Assembly (NCBI RefSeq): GCF_000012625.1
Contig: NC_007516.1
Span: 1,612,001 to 1,676,000, forward strand
Source: Synechococcus sp. CC9605
GTDB lineage: Bacteria > Cyanobacteriota > Cyanobacteriia > PCC-6307 > Cyanobiaceae
DNA: 64,000 nucleotides
Direction: 5' to 3'
Shown here in pieces: positions 33,429 to 43,177 of the stretch (position 1 is the first letter of the stretch; every line of letters starts with the position of its first letter). The notes under the pieces were generated by a model. It worked only from the letters and a program-made list of their open reading frames with translations. It did not search any database and was not told where the DNA came from. The position numbers and the translations under genes were made by a program.

Positions 33429-34321
33429 TAGCGGCTCCTGTTCAGACGACCCAGCACGGCACTGTTGAGGACAGCCATGCCACCGCTGATCAACAAATTC
33501 AGCAGCAGAAAGCTGAGCAGTAGCAGCAGGAAGCCTTCAATCGCATGGCCGGTTTGGGTGATGGTGGTGTCACTGACGGCGTAGAGATCGGCGTAGCCCA
33601 CGGCAATCGCCAGGGTGCTGTTCTTGGCGAGATTGAGGTATTGACTCGTCAACGCAGGAAGAATCGCCGGCAGCGCCTGCGGCAAAACAATCCGACGCAC
33701 ACCAAGCCCTTCCCCAAGCCCAAGGCTACGGAAGGCCTCCCACTGGCCCCGTGGCACCGCATTGATCCCACCACGCACGATCTCTGCAATCGACGCACCT
33801 GTGAACACCGTGAGCCCGACAAGAACCGCACAAAATTCAACGCTGAGATTCAGACCCAACAGCTGAATGCCCTGATTCGAAAGCCGGATCAATCCACCGA
33901 CAGGAACAGATGGAAGGCCAAGGAAGGCGACGAAATACCAGAACAGCAGCTGCAGGAGCAGAGGAACCTGACGAATCAAGGCCACATAGCCCCCGCCCAG
34001 GCTGCGCAGATGTCGGTTGCTGCTGCTGCGGGCTGCACCAGCAGCAACACCCAGGACGGTCGCCAACACCAGCCCTGCCGCGATCACCTTGAGGCTGTTC
34101 AGCCATCCGATGGTCAGAGCCCAGAGGTAGCTATCGGATGGGGCATAGGGGAGAGCTGTTTCCGCCAGAGCAAAACCAGCGGGTCGGCCCAGCCAGCCAA
34201 AACCAAGACCCAGACCCGTCCGGATCAAATTGACCGCCAGATTGTTAATCAGCAAAGCCAGCAGGCCGATCAGAACGGCGGCGACACCAACCTGAACCAG
34301 GAGACGACGCTGCCGCATCAA
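33428..34321 (-). CDS. natG: Amino acid ABC transporter permease 1 (NatG/AapQ-like)
   Basis: A 297-aa permease with the AapQ-type N-terminal segment (NNLAVNLIRTGLGLGFGWLG) and GWLNSLKVIAAGLVLATVLG. The EAA loop is QWEAFRSLGLGEGLGVRRIV then LPQALPAILPAL. With the second permease it forms the membrane channel heterodimer. The start overlaps the binding-protein stop by four bases. Confidence 0.8.
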   Translation of the reverse strand: MMRQRRLLVQVGVAAVLIGLLALLINNLAVNLIRTGLGLGFGWLGRPAGFALAETALPYAPSDSYLWALTIGWLNSLKVIAAGLVLATVLGVAAGAARSSSNRHLRSLGGGYVALIRQVPLLLQLLFWYFVAFLGLPSVPVGGLIRLSNQGIQLLGLNLSVEFCAVLVGLTVFTGASIAEIVRGGINAVPRGQWEAFRSLGLGEGLGVRRIVLPQALPAILPALTSQYLNLAKNSTLAIAVGYADLYAVSDTTITQTGHAIEGFLLLLLSFLLLNLLISGGMAVLNSAVLGRLNRSR

Positions 34322-35379
34322 GTGAACGGTGGGGAAATCATCAAACCACCTTCACCGGCCAGGCGGTTCGCTCCCCGGGGAATCGCCACGGCACTGTCCA
34401 GTCCGAGATGACGGTTGTAGATCTCGCCATAGTTGCCGGTAGCACGGATCACCTGAACGACAAAGTCATCGGCGAGTCCGAGTTTGCGACCCAGGCCTGG
34501 ATCCACACCCAGGAAACGCCGCAGCGAGGTCTGGGAGGGATCGGCTGCGGCTTGCTTCACCACCGCATCCACATTCGCTTGGGTGATGCCCCGTTCCTCG
34601 GCTTCGATCAGGGCGTTGACCACCCAGGTCATGGCATCACCCATGGGCTGGTCCCCCCCCACCACAGCTGGAGCCAGAGGCTCTTTGCTGATCCGGTCAT
34701 CAAGGATCTGATGCGCTTGGGGATCACTGAACCCTGAGCGCGCCGCCGCCAGTTGCGAACGATCAGATGTCATAGCTTCGCAGCGCCCCTGGAGGTAGCC
34801 GCCCACCACCTGATTGAGATCCTGATACTTGATCGGTGTGTATGGAAGCCCCTGGGAGGCGAAGGCGTCGTTGAGGTTTTGCTCGGTCGTGGTGCCCGAG
34901 CCCACGCAAATGGACTTGCCGCTTAAATCCGCCAGTGAGCGCACTCCGCTGGCAGCATTCACCATCAGGCCCTGTCCGTCGTGGAACACCACAGGCCCGA
35001 AGCGCAGTCCATTGCCCCCCATTGCATCGCGGCTGAGGGTGTGGGTGGTGTTGCGGGACAACAGATCGATCTCGCCCGATCGCAGGGCCGTGAACCGCTC
35101 GGGCGCGGTTAAAGGCCGGTATTGAACCTTCTCAGCATCACCAACGAAAGCCGCAGCCATGGCACGGCAGATGTCGACATCCAGGCCGGTGTAACGCCCA
35201 TCAGGATTGAGAAAACTGAAGCCTGGGATCTTGCCGCTCACTCCGCAAAGCAACTCGCCGCGCGCCTTGACCAGATCGAGACGAGAGCCAGCTGCGCTGT
35301 CCAGTGACGCGCAGGATGCAAGAAACGAGGACAACCCGGCCAACGCAACGATCAGAACACGAGAACTGGTTCGGAACAT
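34318..35379 (-). CDS. natF: Amino acid ABC transporter substrate-binding protein (NatF/AapJ-like)
   Basis: A 353-aa exported binding protein. It has a lipoprotein-like signal (VLIVALAGLSSFLASCASLD, with the lipobox cysteine in LASC) and a family-3 solute-binding fold (RGELLCGVSGKIPGFSFLN then YTGLDVDICRAMAAA). AapJ/NatF-type proteins accept a broad range of amino acids. The ATG at 35379 is chosen because the signal peptide begins there; frames extend to 35775 without a plausible product. First gene of the operon. Confidence 0.85.
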   Translation of the reverse strand: MFRTSSRVLIVALAGLSSFLASCASLDSAAGSRLDLVKARGELLCGVSGKIPGFSFLNPDGRYTGLDVDICRAMAAAFVGDAEKVQYRPLTAPERFTALRSGEIDLLSRNTTHTLSRDAMGGNGLRFGPVVFHDGQGLMVNAASGVRSLADLSGKSICVGSGTTTEQNLNDAFASQGLPYTPIKYQDLNQVVGGYLQGRCEAMTSDRSQLAAARSGFSDPQAHQILDDRISKEPLAPAVVGGDQPMGDAMTWVVNALIEAEERGITQANVDAVVKQAAADPSQTSLRRFLGVDPGLGRKLGLADDFVVQVIRATGNYGEIYNRHLGLDSAVAIPRGANRLAGEGGLMISPPFT

Positions 35380-35460
35380 CAGCGTTGGGACGAATCGGGT
35401 GGGATTGTCCCAGATCCCGAGCACATCTCCCACAGCCGACCTACGTTCACGGCAATCAGC

Positions 35461-35793
35461 ATGGCTGCAATGAAGGTCTGGGCCTGCCTTTTGGCCGGAC
35501 TGATCGCTGGAATCACGGCTCCCGGTGCTCTCGCATGGGACAAGCATGACCGTGGGACCTACAACAACAAGATGGCGCTGTTGGGCTTTCTTCTCGAGAG
35601 TGCTCAGCAGCGGGCTGGCAGTGATGTTCAGACCCTTTGCCTTTTGATGAGCATCAGCAAGGACGTCACCGAGCGGTACGTGGCGACCAACCCCGAGGAC
35701 GTGCAGATTCAGCAGAGGCTCATGGCGATGCGCCAGGACCTCAGGGCCTGTCTTGCCAACCAAGCCGAGGCTCATGCATGGGCTGATTCCTGA
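35461..35793 (+). CDS. Secreted hypothetical protein
   Basis: A 110-aa protein with a signal peptide (MKVWACLLAGLIAGITAPGA, cleaved near ALA) and a mature helical part containing two cysteines (TLCLLMSI, RACLANQ) that may pair in the periplasm. It diverges from the ABC operon, with an 81-base shared upstream region, and its 3' end overlaps the convergent SulP gene by 22 bases. No family recognised. Confidence 0.6.
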   Translation: MAAMKVWACLLAGLIAGITAPGALAWDKHDRGTYNNKMALLGFLLESAQQRAGSDVQTLCLLMSISKDVTERYVATNPEDVQIQQRLMAMRQDLRACLANQAEAHAWADS

Positions 35794-37337
35794 CCGCCGA
35801 TCCGCTCGAACAGATCAAGGCTTTCCTCGTTCAGGCCAATCACGCTGACAACAGACCCACCGCTGCGGTATTTCCGGATGACCTGATCCAGAGCAGCCAC
35901 GCCGCTCTGGTCCCATATGTGGGCTTGAGAGAGGTCAATCGTGATGCGCTCGGGATGGTCGTGAAGGTCGAATCCCTGGAGGAAATACACCTTGCTGACG
36001 AAGAACAGCTGCCCCTGCACGCGGTACAGGCGCTCCAGATCACTAACCTCGACGGCTTCCACCTGAATCACCTTGGCCACCTTGCGGCTGAACAGAATTC
36101 CTGCCAGCGCTACACCAGCCAGCACGCCTAAGGCGAGGTTGTGCGGGGTGGTGAGCATCGTGACGGCGAAGGTTATCAGCATCACCGAGGTGTCGCTCTT
36201 GGGGATGCGACGCAGGTTGCGCAGACCGTTGATGTCAGCGGTGCTGACAGCGATGCTGATCATCACGGCCACCAGGGCCGCCATCGGAATTTGCTTGAGC
36301 CAGGGCCCAGCCAGCAGGATCATCGCCAGCAGGCTCACCCCTGAGAACAGAGTGGACAGTCGCGTGCGACCTCCGTTGTCCACATTCATCACGGACTGGC
36401 CCACGAGGGCACAACCGGCCATGCCACCAAACAGGGACGAGACGATGTTGGCGATGCCTTGACCCCGTGCCTCAACGTTTTTGTTGGTGGTGGTGTCGGT
36501 CTTGTCATCGAGGATGTCCTGGGTCAGGAAGGTTTCCATCAGACCCACCAGGGAGATGGCCAAGGCGGTGGGGAGCACCAAGCCAAGGGTGTCCAAGCTG
36601 AAAGGAACACCTCCTTCACCGAAGGGGAGACTGAAGGAGGGCAGACCTGCAGGAAGGGTGCCGAGGCTGCTGACCGTGGGGATGTCGAAGCTGAATCCCA
36701 GGCTGATGGCGGTTAACGCAATGATGGCCACCAGCTGTGAAGGCACCACCCGGGTCAAACGGGGAAGGCCATAAATGATCACCAGGCCCAGCAGGACCAA
36801 GCCCCAGACGACGGGGATCTGGCCGCCATGGGGAAGCAACGACGAGGCCCCATGGTCACCATCTCCAGCGTGAAGGTTGAGGCCGAGCTGGGGCAGCTGG
36901 GCCTGAAAAATCAGCAAGGCCAGCGCATTGACGAAACCGCTCAGCACCCCTTGGGGAACAAAGCGCATCTGATAGGCAAGACGCAGATACCCCCAGAGGA
37001 TCTGCAGCAGACCCGTCACCAACCCCGCCACCATCAGGTACTGGACGCCCAGGCCTGGCCCCCGGGCTTCACCGGTGGCCACAAGACTTGTCATCAACAG
37101 CGCCGTGGAGCCAGTGGCAGAGGTGATCATGGCCATGCGACCACCCACGACGGCGATGGTCAGCGACAGGCAGAAGGCTCCGAACAGGCCCACTTTGGGG
37201 TCCACCCCAGCGATCCCCGAGAAGGCAATGGCCTCAGGAATCATCGCGAAAGCCACCACCAGACCCGAGAGCAGGTCTTTGCTGGGGTTAGCCAACCACT
37301 GATTCGCCAGGGTTGGGTTGGATCGCTTGGCCATCAA
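35772..37337 (-). CDS. SulP family anion transporter with STAS domain
   Basis: A 521-aa transporter. The membrane domain begins [20 protein letters not shown] and contains [19 protein letters not shown] and [22 protein letters not shown]-terminal STAS domain is seen at residues about 440-515 ([20 protein letters not shown]). SulP proteins move sulfate, bicarbonate or other anions, and BicA in cyanobacteria is one. This sequence differs from the canonical BicA N-terminus as I remember it, so the substrate is left open. ATG at 37337 or 37334. Confidence 0.82.
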   Translation of the reverse strand: MMAKRSNPTLANQWLANPSKDLLSGLVVAFAMIPEAIAFSGIAGVDPKVGLFGAFCLSLTIAVVGGRMAMITSATGSTALLMTSLVATGEARGPGLGVQYLMVAGLVTGLLQILWGYLRLAYQMRFVPQGVLSGFVNALALLIFQAQLPQLGLNLHAGDGDHGASSLLPHGGQIPVVWGLVLLGLVIIYGLPRLTRVVPSQLVAIIALTAISLGFSFDIPTVSSLGTLPAGLPSFSLPFGEGGVPFSLDTLGLVLPTALAISLVGLMETFLTQDILDDKTDTTTNKNVEARGQGIANIVSSLFGGMAGCALVGQSVMNVDNGGRTRLSTLFSGVSLLAMILLAGPWLKQIPMAALVAVMISIAVSTADINGLRNLRRIPKSDTSVMLITFAVTMLTTPHNLALGVLAGVALAGILFSRKVAKVIQVEAVEVSDLERLYRVQGQLFFVSKVYFLQGFDLHDHPERITIDLSQAHIWDQSGVAALDQVIRKYRSGGSVVSVIGLNEESLDLFERIGGQESAHA

Positions 37338-37364
37338 TGGATGCCGGTTAGCGGCGACCGTAAA

Positions 37365-38570
37365 TCAGAGCGTCGGCAGGGTGCCTGCTGGATCCAAGCG
37401 CTGTTTCAGCTTTCGCAAGTCGGACAACCAAGGGCCGAACGCTGCCTCCAACTCCTTGTGATGGAAGGGCAGATGGTCATGAAACTGCGCCAGATGCACA
37501 CCAGGGCAGACCGGCTGGAGGATCTGCCAGACCGCCTCCAACCAAGCAAGGCTGCGCCTCTGGCCCTGGGCATCTCCCGGAGTCCAGACGGCGGTGATCC
37601 ATGGTTTCCACTCGGCATTGCGGTGCACGAACGAGCTGGTCTCCACGGCAGCCTTTTGCGTCGCCCCCCCAAGCTGCTGGCAGGCCAGGCTGCAAAACGG
37701 ATGAGGACGGTGCTGCAGCAGACGGCGTAAATCCGGCATCAAAGCCCCCCAGAGCTCAGCAGCTGCGGGCCCCAGCAAACCAACCACCTCCGTATGAGAT
37801 CGAGGAGGCATCGGGGCTGATCCCCGCAGGGGTGGGAGCTGATGCAGGCCTTCGATCTTCTGTGCATCGGTCCAAGGGGCATCGGCAATCCGGAGCAACT
37901 GCACCGCGTCAGCGCTCTCCCAATGCCACTGCAAACAGGCGCTGGAGTCGGTCTCTTCCGCCTGGAGCATGAGCTCAGGCAGTTGATCCGGAGACACCAC
38001 GCATTGCTCCAGCCAAAGCGGCACAAGCGGCTGGGTGGCCATGCGCAGCGCGCTTACCACGCCCAGAAATGGCGCGGCACCACACAGGCCCCTCCACTCC
38101 AGCGATCCAGCATCGACCACACGAGACAACGCAAAGGGGCTGCCATCACCCCAGACCCCCTGGATCTCGAGCACTTGATCAACCGCGAGACCCAGCTGCC
38201 GGCTCAGCGGCCCCATGCCACCCGTGAGCACGTAGCCAAGCCCAGGCAACCCCGACAAACCCGCAGCCACGCTTCGGCCGTGGGGAAGTAAGGCCTCCAG
38301 CACCGCTCCCATGCGGCAGCCCGCTCCAATCCAGACCGACTGATCAGCGGGCTGCCACTCCAGACGTTGGAAATGGGTTTGAAGATCGAGGGTCCAGTGG
38401 TCAGCCACAGCGGCGCGAGATGTGGTGCCCCCGCCACAGATACGGAGCGGCCTGGGGCCGCTCCAGTTCTGAACCAAAGCAGCCAACTCCGCTGGTCGGG
38501 GGGAGAGCAGACCGGATCGCCGCGCATCAGCCGCCTGCGCACTGAAGAAAACGGGACGGTCTGAATCCAT
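37365..38570 (-). CDS. FAD-linked oxidase (GlcE-like)
   Basis: A 401-aa FAD-binding oxidase of the VAO/PCMH type. The FAD domain has RPLRICGGGTTSRAAV near residue 45, VWIGAGCRMGAVLEALLPHG and AAGLSGLPGLGYVLTGGMGP. The C-terminal part ends with LRKLKQRLDPAGTLPTL, the family's closing motif. It is close in design to the GlcE glycolate oxidase subunit. ATG at 38570 is chosen, as a longer frame to 38876 overlaps the divergent chelatase. Confidence 0.78.
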   Translation of the reverse strand: MDSDRPVFFSAQAADARRSGLLSPRPAELAALVQNWSGPRPLRICGGGTTSRAAVADHWTLDLQTHFQRLEWQPADQSVWIGAGCRMGAVLEALLPHGRSVAAGLSGLPGLGYVLTGGMGPLSRQLGLAVDQVLEIQGVWGDGSPFALSRVVDAGSLEWRGLCGAAPFLGVVSALRMATQPLVPLWLEQCVVSPDQLPELMLQAEETDSSACLQWHWESADAVQLLRIADAPWTDAQKIEGLHQLPPLRGSAPMPPRSHTEVVGLLGPAAAELWGALMPDLRRLLQHRPHPFCSLACQQLGGATQKAAVETSSFVHRNAEWKPWITAVWTPGDAQGQRRSLAWLEAVWQILQPVCPGVHLAQFHDHLPFHHKELEAAFGPWLSDLRKLKQRLDPAGTLPTL

Positions 38571-38597
38571 TGCGATGCGACCGATATCATCAAACCA

Positions 38598-39716
38598 TTG
38601 GAACAGCAGAGCGACCTTTTGGCCGAACAGCACGCGGAAACCGGCAACGAGCGTCTTGGCGTTCTGATCTGCGGCCACGGCAGTCGCAACCGACTGGCCG
38701 TTGAAGAGTTCGCCCAGATGGTGGACGCCCTGCGGCCTCGGCTCGCCCCGATGCCGGTGGAACACGGCTACCTGGAATTTGCCCGTCCCATCCTTCGCGA
38801 TGGCCTTGAAGCCCTGCGGCAGAAAGGCGTTACCAAGGTGCTGGCTATACCAGCCATGCTTTTCGCCGCAGGGCATGCCAAGAACGACATCCCCTCGGTT
38901 CTGAACACCTACACGGCCGAAACGGGTTTACCGATCGATTACGGCCGGGAACTGGGAGTGGACCGGTTGATGGTGTCGGCCGCCGGAGCCCGCGTTCAGG
39001 AGTGCCTGGATGCGGCGAAGCACGACGTTCCCCTGGCCAAAGCCCTGCTCGTGGTGGTGGGTCGAGGCTCCTCGGATCCAGACGCCAACTCCAACGTGGC
39101 CAAGGTGACGCGGTTGCTGGTGGAAGGATTTGGTTTCGGCTGGGGAGAAACGGTGTACTCGGGCGTGACCTTCCCCCTGGTGGAACCGGGGCTGCGTCAC
39201 GCCGTGAAACTGGGCTTCCGCCGGGTGGTGGTTGTGCCCTATTTCCTCTTTTCAGGGGTTCTGGTGAGCCGAATCCGCCAACACACCGAGCTGGTGGCTG
39301 CCGATCATCCCGAGGTGGATTTTCTCTCTGCGGGCTATCTGGGCGACCACACCCTGGTAGTGGACACCTTCAAAGAACGTGTCGAGGAGGTGTTGCGGGG
39401 GGACACCGCCATGAACTGCTCGCTCTGCAAGTACCGCGCCCATGTGCTGGGCTTCGAACAGGACGTGGGACGCGCCCAGGAAAGCCACCACCACCATGTG
39501 GAAGGCCTTGCGGAAAGCTGCACGCTCTGCGAATTGGAGTGCACGGGTGCCTGCCAACCCGACGGCATCCCGATTGCCCATGACCACAGCCACCCTTCAG
39601 AGCACAGCCATGGGTCAGACCACAGCCATGACCACCACCACCCCCCTTATCCCCACGCCGATCACCCCCTTGGGCCGGTAACGCTGCAACGCAGAAGCGA
39701 CACTCCTAAGAATTGA
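38598..39716 (+). CDS. CbiX-type sirohydrochlorin chelatase
   Basis: A 372-aa protein with two tandem chelatase halves (LICGHGSRNRLAVEEFAQMV and VVVGRGSSDPDANSNV), the second holding the metal-insertion His/Glu residues. The C-terminal 100 residues contain three short Cys clusters (NCSLCKYR, SCTLCELEC, GACQ) and a His-rich tail (HDHSHPSEHSHGSDHSHDHH), which could bind an Fe-S cluster and divalent metals. The long CbiX form inserts cobalt or iron into sirohydrochlorin for B12 or sirohaem synthesis. The start (TTG 38598) is uncertain. Confidence 0.8.
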   Translation: MEQQSDLLAEQHAETGNERLGVLICGHGSRNRLAVEEFAQMVDALRPRLAPMPVEHGYLEFARPILRDGLEALRQKGVTKVLAIPAMLFAAGHAKNDIPSVLNTYTAETGLPIDYGRELGVDRLMVSAAGARVQECLDAAKHDVPLAKALLVVVGRGSSDPDANSNVAKVTRLLVEGFGFGWGETVYSGVTFPLVEPGLRHAVKLGFRRVVVVPYFLFSGVLVSRIRQHTELVAADHPEVDFLSAGYLGDHTLVVDTFKERVEEVLRGDTAMNCSLCKYRAHVLGFEQDVGRAQESHHHHVEGLAESCTLCELECTGACQPDGIPIAHDHSHPSEHSHGSDHSHDHHHPPYPHADHPLGPVTLQRRSDTPKN

Positions 39717-40119
39717 GTCCATAACCCTTAAGGGAAACCGTTTCTCAGTCACCAATGACACGGTTCTCGAAAGCGACAGCAGCGACGAAGCAAAGATCAG
39801 GTTTTCTTATAGAAATTGCTCCACCAAGGTTCACCCTCTTTTTCCCCAAAAAACAACGGAGTTTTCCACAGGCTGACATTGGCTTGCCGGCTGTGACGGT
39901 CAACCTGTGAATTTCCGAGGGGATCGTTCCGCCGGGTTGACAGACCGTCTATTCGGCCTAGGTCAACCCAGCTTCGACATTTTCCTTGCGCTCAAACCCA
40001 GTCACAGCCTGCTGTCTCATCTCGTCTCACCCGCAATTCAACAAATGGCGACGGCTTTGACGCAAGCACCCGTTGTGTGGCTTTCTTGGAGGGCGTTGGA
40101 CAGGGACAGGCTGGAAGGA
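39717..40119. other. Intergenic region before the DUF2811 gene
   Basis: About 400 bases with no supported gene besides the DUF2811 frame, which is open back to 39907. A ten-base palindrome CCCTTAAGGG lies at 39725-39734, and the segment near 39805 (TTTTCTTATAGAAAT) could be a -10 promoter element. Confidence 0.35.
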
Positions 40120-40386
40120 ATGAATCGAAATCACCTTGAGCGATGCCATGAAAAGGGGACCACTGAGCGCGGTACTGCTGCAAAAGCCAGCTACGTGAGC
40201 CTGGAAACGGAAATCCCCGAGGTGCTCTATCGAGGCATGAAGGACTTCCTCGGGGAGAACCCCACCTGGGACCAATACCGCGTGATGAGTTCTGCTCTTG
40301 CCCACTTTCTGTTTCAGAACGGCTGTGACGACCGCGCTGTAACCGAGCGCTATCTCGACGATCTGTTCATCCGCCCCGACCACTGA
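40120..40386 (+). CDS. DUF2811 protein
   Basis: An 88-aa protein whose core VSLETEIPEVLYRGMKDFLG then WDQYRVMSSALAHFLFQNGC matches the cyanobacterial DUF2811 family, a compact, possibly regulatory helical domain. The ATG at 40120, with AAGGA directly before it, is one choice; ATG at 40045 or 39907 are open in frame and would add Leu/Ser-rich residues unlike the family. Ends 20 bases inside the convergent GMC gene. Confidence 0.6.
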   Translation: MNRNHLERCHEKGTTERGTAAKASYVSLETEIPEVLYRGMKDFLGENPTWDQYRVMSSALAHFLFQNGCDDRAVTERYLDDLFIRPDH

Positions 40387-42010
40387 GGGCCAACAGGCAG
40401 GCCCGACGGCTCAAGGCCATCATTGTCAGCGTTGGGCTTTGCCAGGCTGACGTGGGCCAGCAGGCACCATCCACCACCAGAACGTTGGGAGCTCCCCAAA
40501 GACGGTTGGAGGAATCAACAACGCTGCTAGTCACACTGGCCCCCATCGCAGCCCCACCCACCTCGTGGATGTAGTAGCCAGGGGGGGCTGCACCGTCAGA
40601 CAGCGCAACAGCTCCTCCTAGGAAAGGCTCAACCAAGGGCAGGTGGAAGAGGTCTTTGATCGATTTGGCTTCGCCTCCGGCGGCGGTAATGCAGGCCTGG
40701 ATCGAGGCGCGCATGTGCCTCACCATGGCCAATTCATTGCTGCTCCAACGGCAAGCAATCGAGGGGACACACACGCCCCAGCGGTCCGTGCGCTCACTCA
40801 AGGTCACCCTGTTGTCAGCCCGCGGGAGAACTTCGCCATGACCAATCAGGAACCCGGTGATGCTCGAAGGGCAACGCCGTAACCATCGCGGCGGATCAAA
40901 TCGTCCAATGCCACCCCAGAGGCCGTAGCCGCCCTGAAAATCAGCCGATGGCAGGTGTCGGCCAAAGGGAACAAAAAAGCTTCCAGCCCCCGTGAGCATC
41001 GGCTGTTCCCCCGGAACAGGCTCGGGGAAGGCAAAAAACTGCGATGTGGAGACATGGTCCATCAAGCGTGTGCCCAGTCGTCCTGAAGGGTCGTCCAAAC
41101 CGTTGCTCTGTTCGCCACGATGGGAGCGCAACAGGATGGAGACGGTCTGAATCGTGGACGCAGCCAGGACCACGAGATCCGCCTTCAACTCCCTGCGGTT
41201 GCCATTGGATTGGTCAACGGCAACCACACCAATGGCTTTATCTCCGCCGGCATCCATCAACAGATGCTCGACCAAATGCGCAGAGAGCAGCTGGGTGCGT
41301 CCTGTGGCCATGGCGCGAGGAAGGCTGCTGCCGCGACTGCTGGAACGGGGCCAGGCGGGATCCTCTCCTTGCGGCGCCGGACCAAACCCCCTTGAGGGAA
41401 TCACGGGATACCCCAACCGTTGCCGCACAGCATCTGCAAAACGCTGTTCCGCCGGCGTCGCCGCCAGAGCCGGTTGCATGTCGCCATCCGGCAGATGATT
41501 TAAACCATCACGCCCACCGTGAACACCCAGCCAGCGCTCCAGTTCGGCGTAGTGAGGAGTCAGCTCACCGCTGCGCAAAGGCCAACTGACCTGTTCACCC
41601 TCCACATCCACACCGGCCAGATCCTCATCCGAGAGACGCAGGGTGATGCCACCCCAGGTGAGGCTGCGGCCGCCAACCTGCAGGCCTCGCGTCCACAGAA
41701 ACGGCTGATCCGCCGGGTGCTCGTAGGGATGCAGACGCTCGTCGGCATACAGACGAGGGTTGGCTTTCCAATAGCCGGGATGCTGGGACTGCTGGCGATG
41801 GCTGCCGCTGGTCAGGCCCACGATCCGCCGCAGCAGATTTCCTGGTTCAGTCCCGAAGGCCTGGTTGTTGCTGAGGTCAGGTCCTGCCTCCACCACGAGC
41901 ACCCTCGCTCCTGCTTCGGCCAGGGTCATGGCGGCCACGCCGCCACTCGCTCCCGAGCCAACAACAATGGCGTCCCAGGGGCCATCGCAGTTCATGGAGC
42001 GACTGCTCAT
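40367..42010 (-). CDS. GMC family FAD oxidoreductase
   Basis: A 547-aa glucose-methanol-choline oxidoreductase. The N-terminal dinucleotide motif is DAIVVGSGASGGVAAMTLAE (GxGxxG). HPADQPFLWTRGLQVGGRSL is the first GMC signature region. The C-terminus has VGGAAMGASVTSSVVDSSNR with the family's distal signature and WPTSAWQSPTLTMMALSRR. Substrate could be a sugar, alcohol or terpenoid. The start at 42010 lies just beyond the terminator of the tRNA gene. Confidence 0.85.
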   Translation of the reverse strand: MSSRSMNCDGPWDAIVVGSGASGGVAAMTLAEAGARVLVVEAGPDLSNNQAFGTEPGNLLRRIVGLTSGSHRQQSQHPGYWKANPRLYADERLHPYEHPADQPFLWTRGLQVGGRSLTWGGITLRLSDEDLAGVDVEGEQVSWPLRSGELTPHYAELERWLGVHGGRDGLNHLPDGDMQPALAATPAEQRFADAVRQRLGYPVIPSRGFGPAPQGEDPAWPRSSSRGSSLPRAMATGRTQLLSAHLVEHLLMDAGGDKAIGVVAVDQSNGNRRELKADLVVLAASTIQTVSILLRSHRGEQSNGLDDPSGRLGTRLMDHVSTSQFFAFPEPVPGEQPMLTGAGSFFVPFGRHLPSADFQGGYGLWGGIGRFDPPRWLRRCPSSITGFLIGHGEVLPRADNRVTLSERTDRWGVCVPSIACRWSSNELAMVRHMRASIQACITAAGGEAKSIKDLFHLPLVEPFLGGAVALSDGAAPPGYYIHEVGGAAMGASVTSSVVDSSNRLWGAPNVLVVDGACWPTSAWQSPTLTMMALSRRACLLALSGRGG

Positions 42011-42026
42011 GGGGGTACGAAAGACA

Positions 42027-42054
42027 AAAAAAAATCTCCCGGAAGGGAGATTAT
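42027..42054 (-). terminator. Terminator of the tRNA-fMet gene
   Basis: Read leftward, ATCTCCC TTCC GGGAGAT is followed by nine T residues, ending near 42027. It lies about 16 bases downstream of the tRNA gene. Confidence 0.75.
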
Positions 42055-42069
42055 TGATTCAATCAGATT

Positions 42070-42146
<77 letters not shown>

Positions 42147-42191
42147 ACAACCCAAAAATCATACATGTCGGTGTCGCAGGTGACAGCAAAG

Positions 42192-43160
42192 TCACGACTG
42201 CAAGGCACCGGACACGCTGAGTTTGACGCTTGGGTTCACAACCAGCACCTGCTCATCGAGCTCATCAAGCCCCATGGGTGTTAGCCACTCAAGTTGACGC
42301 AACAGATGCAGAGCAACCGCTTGCTTGGCACGACGGGAGCCGTCTTCCACCTTGATGGCTACTCCAAGACCTTCGCCAACGCGACTGAGGCATTGAATGC
42401 CCTCTGCACCGCCCTTGCTCAAGACCTGACCATGGCTGCGCCGCATCAGCTCGGTGTCGAAACGACCCTCACCGGCCACAAGGTCGGCGTGACTCAGCAT
42501 CGCCCGACTGATCTGCTCGAGTTCGGCATGTTGTGAGGCACCGAGGTGGGCATAGAGCAAGGCCATCTGAGCCAACTGCAACACCAGGGTGGGAGCACCA
42601 CAGTCATCCCGTTCGGCAACCAATTCCTCAGCAGGCAAGCCGATCAGTTCAGCGACCCTGCGGTTCACCTCAACCTGCAGCGGATGGTCCTGCTGCAGAT
42701 AGGTCTCGATCGGCCAGCCCATCTTTCGGCTGGTGGCCAGGAAGGCAGCGTGCTTGCCGGAACAATTGTGCTGAAGGGGACTGTCAGCCCCATTCGGCAC
42801 AGGGCATTGAAGTGATGAGCTGTCCAACTCCGCTTTCCAGAGCAACCGGAAGGCTTCCCGGGCGTGGGCATTGGTGCCCGCATGGGACGCGCAGCTGATG
42901 GCGATGCCCCGCTCATCAACATCCAGCTGGTCGGCTGTTCCACTGCTGAGGAACGGCAGGGCCTGAAAGGGCTTCAGAGCCGAGCGAATGAAACTTTCCA
43001 ACCCGGCGTTCCCCGCCGACATCAACACCCGTCCTCGGCCATCACAGACAACGGCATGGACGCGGTGCACCGATTCCGTGATCGAGCCGCGTCGCAAGCA
43101 GACTTCCAAAGGGGCTGACCCGGACCGGGCTGCAGGGCTGAAGCCCGAAGGCAAAGTCAT
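42192..43160 (-). CDS. Asparaginase
   Basis: A 322-aa protein of the thermolabile/AnsA-like asparaginase family (PF06089). CLRRGSITESVHRVHAVVCD near the start, GIAISCASHAGTNAHAREAF and HNCSGKHAAFLATSRKMGWP are characteristic conserved segments. It hydrolyses asparagine to aspartate and ammonia. It is separate from the type I/II enzymes of E. coli. The gene lies 17 bases downstream of the CGLD27-like gene in the same direction. Confidence 0.82.
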   Translation of the reverse strand: MTLPSGFSPAARSGSAPLEVCLRRGSITESVHRVHAVVCDGRGRVLMSAGNAGLESFIRSALKPFQALPFLSSGTADQLDVDERGIAISCASHAGTNAHAREAFRLLWKAELDSSSLQCPVPNGADSPLQHNCSGKHAAFLATSRKMGWPIETYLQQDHPLQVEVNRRVAELIGLPAEELVAERDDCGAPTLVLQLAQMALLYAHLGASQHAELEQISRAMLSHADLVAGEGRFDTELMRRSHGQVLSKGGAEGIQCLSRVGEGLGVAIKVEDGSRRAKQAVALHLLRQLEWLTPMGLDELDEQVLVVNPSVKLSVSGALQS

Positions 43161-43177
43161 CGGACACCCCGATTGGT

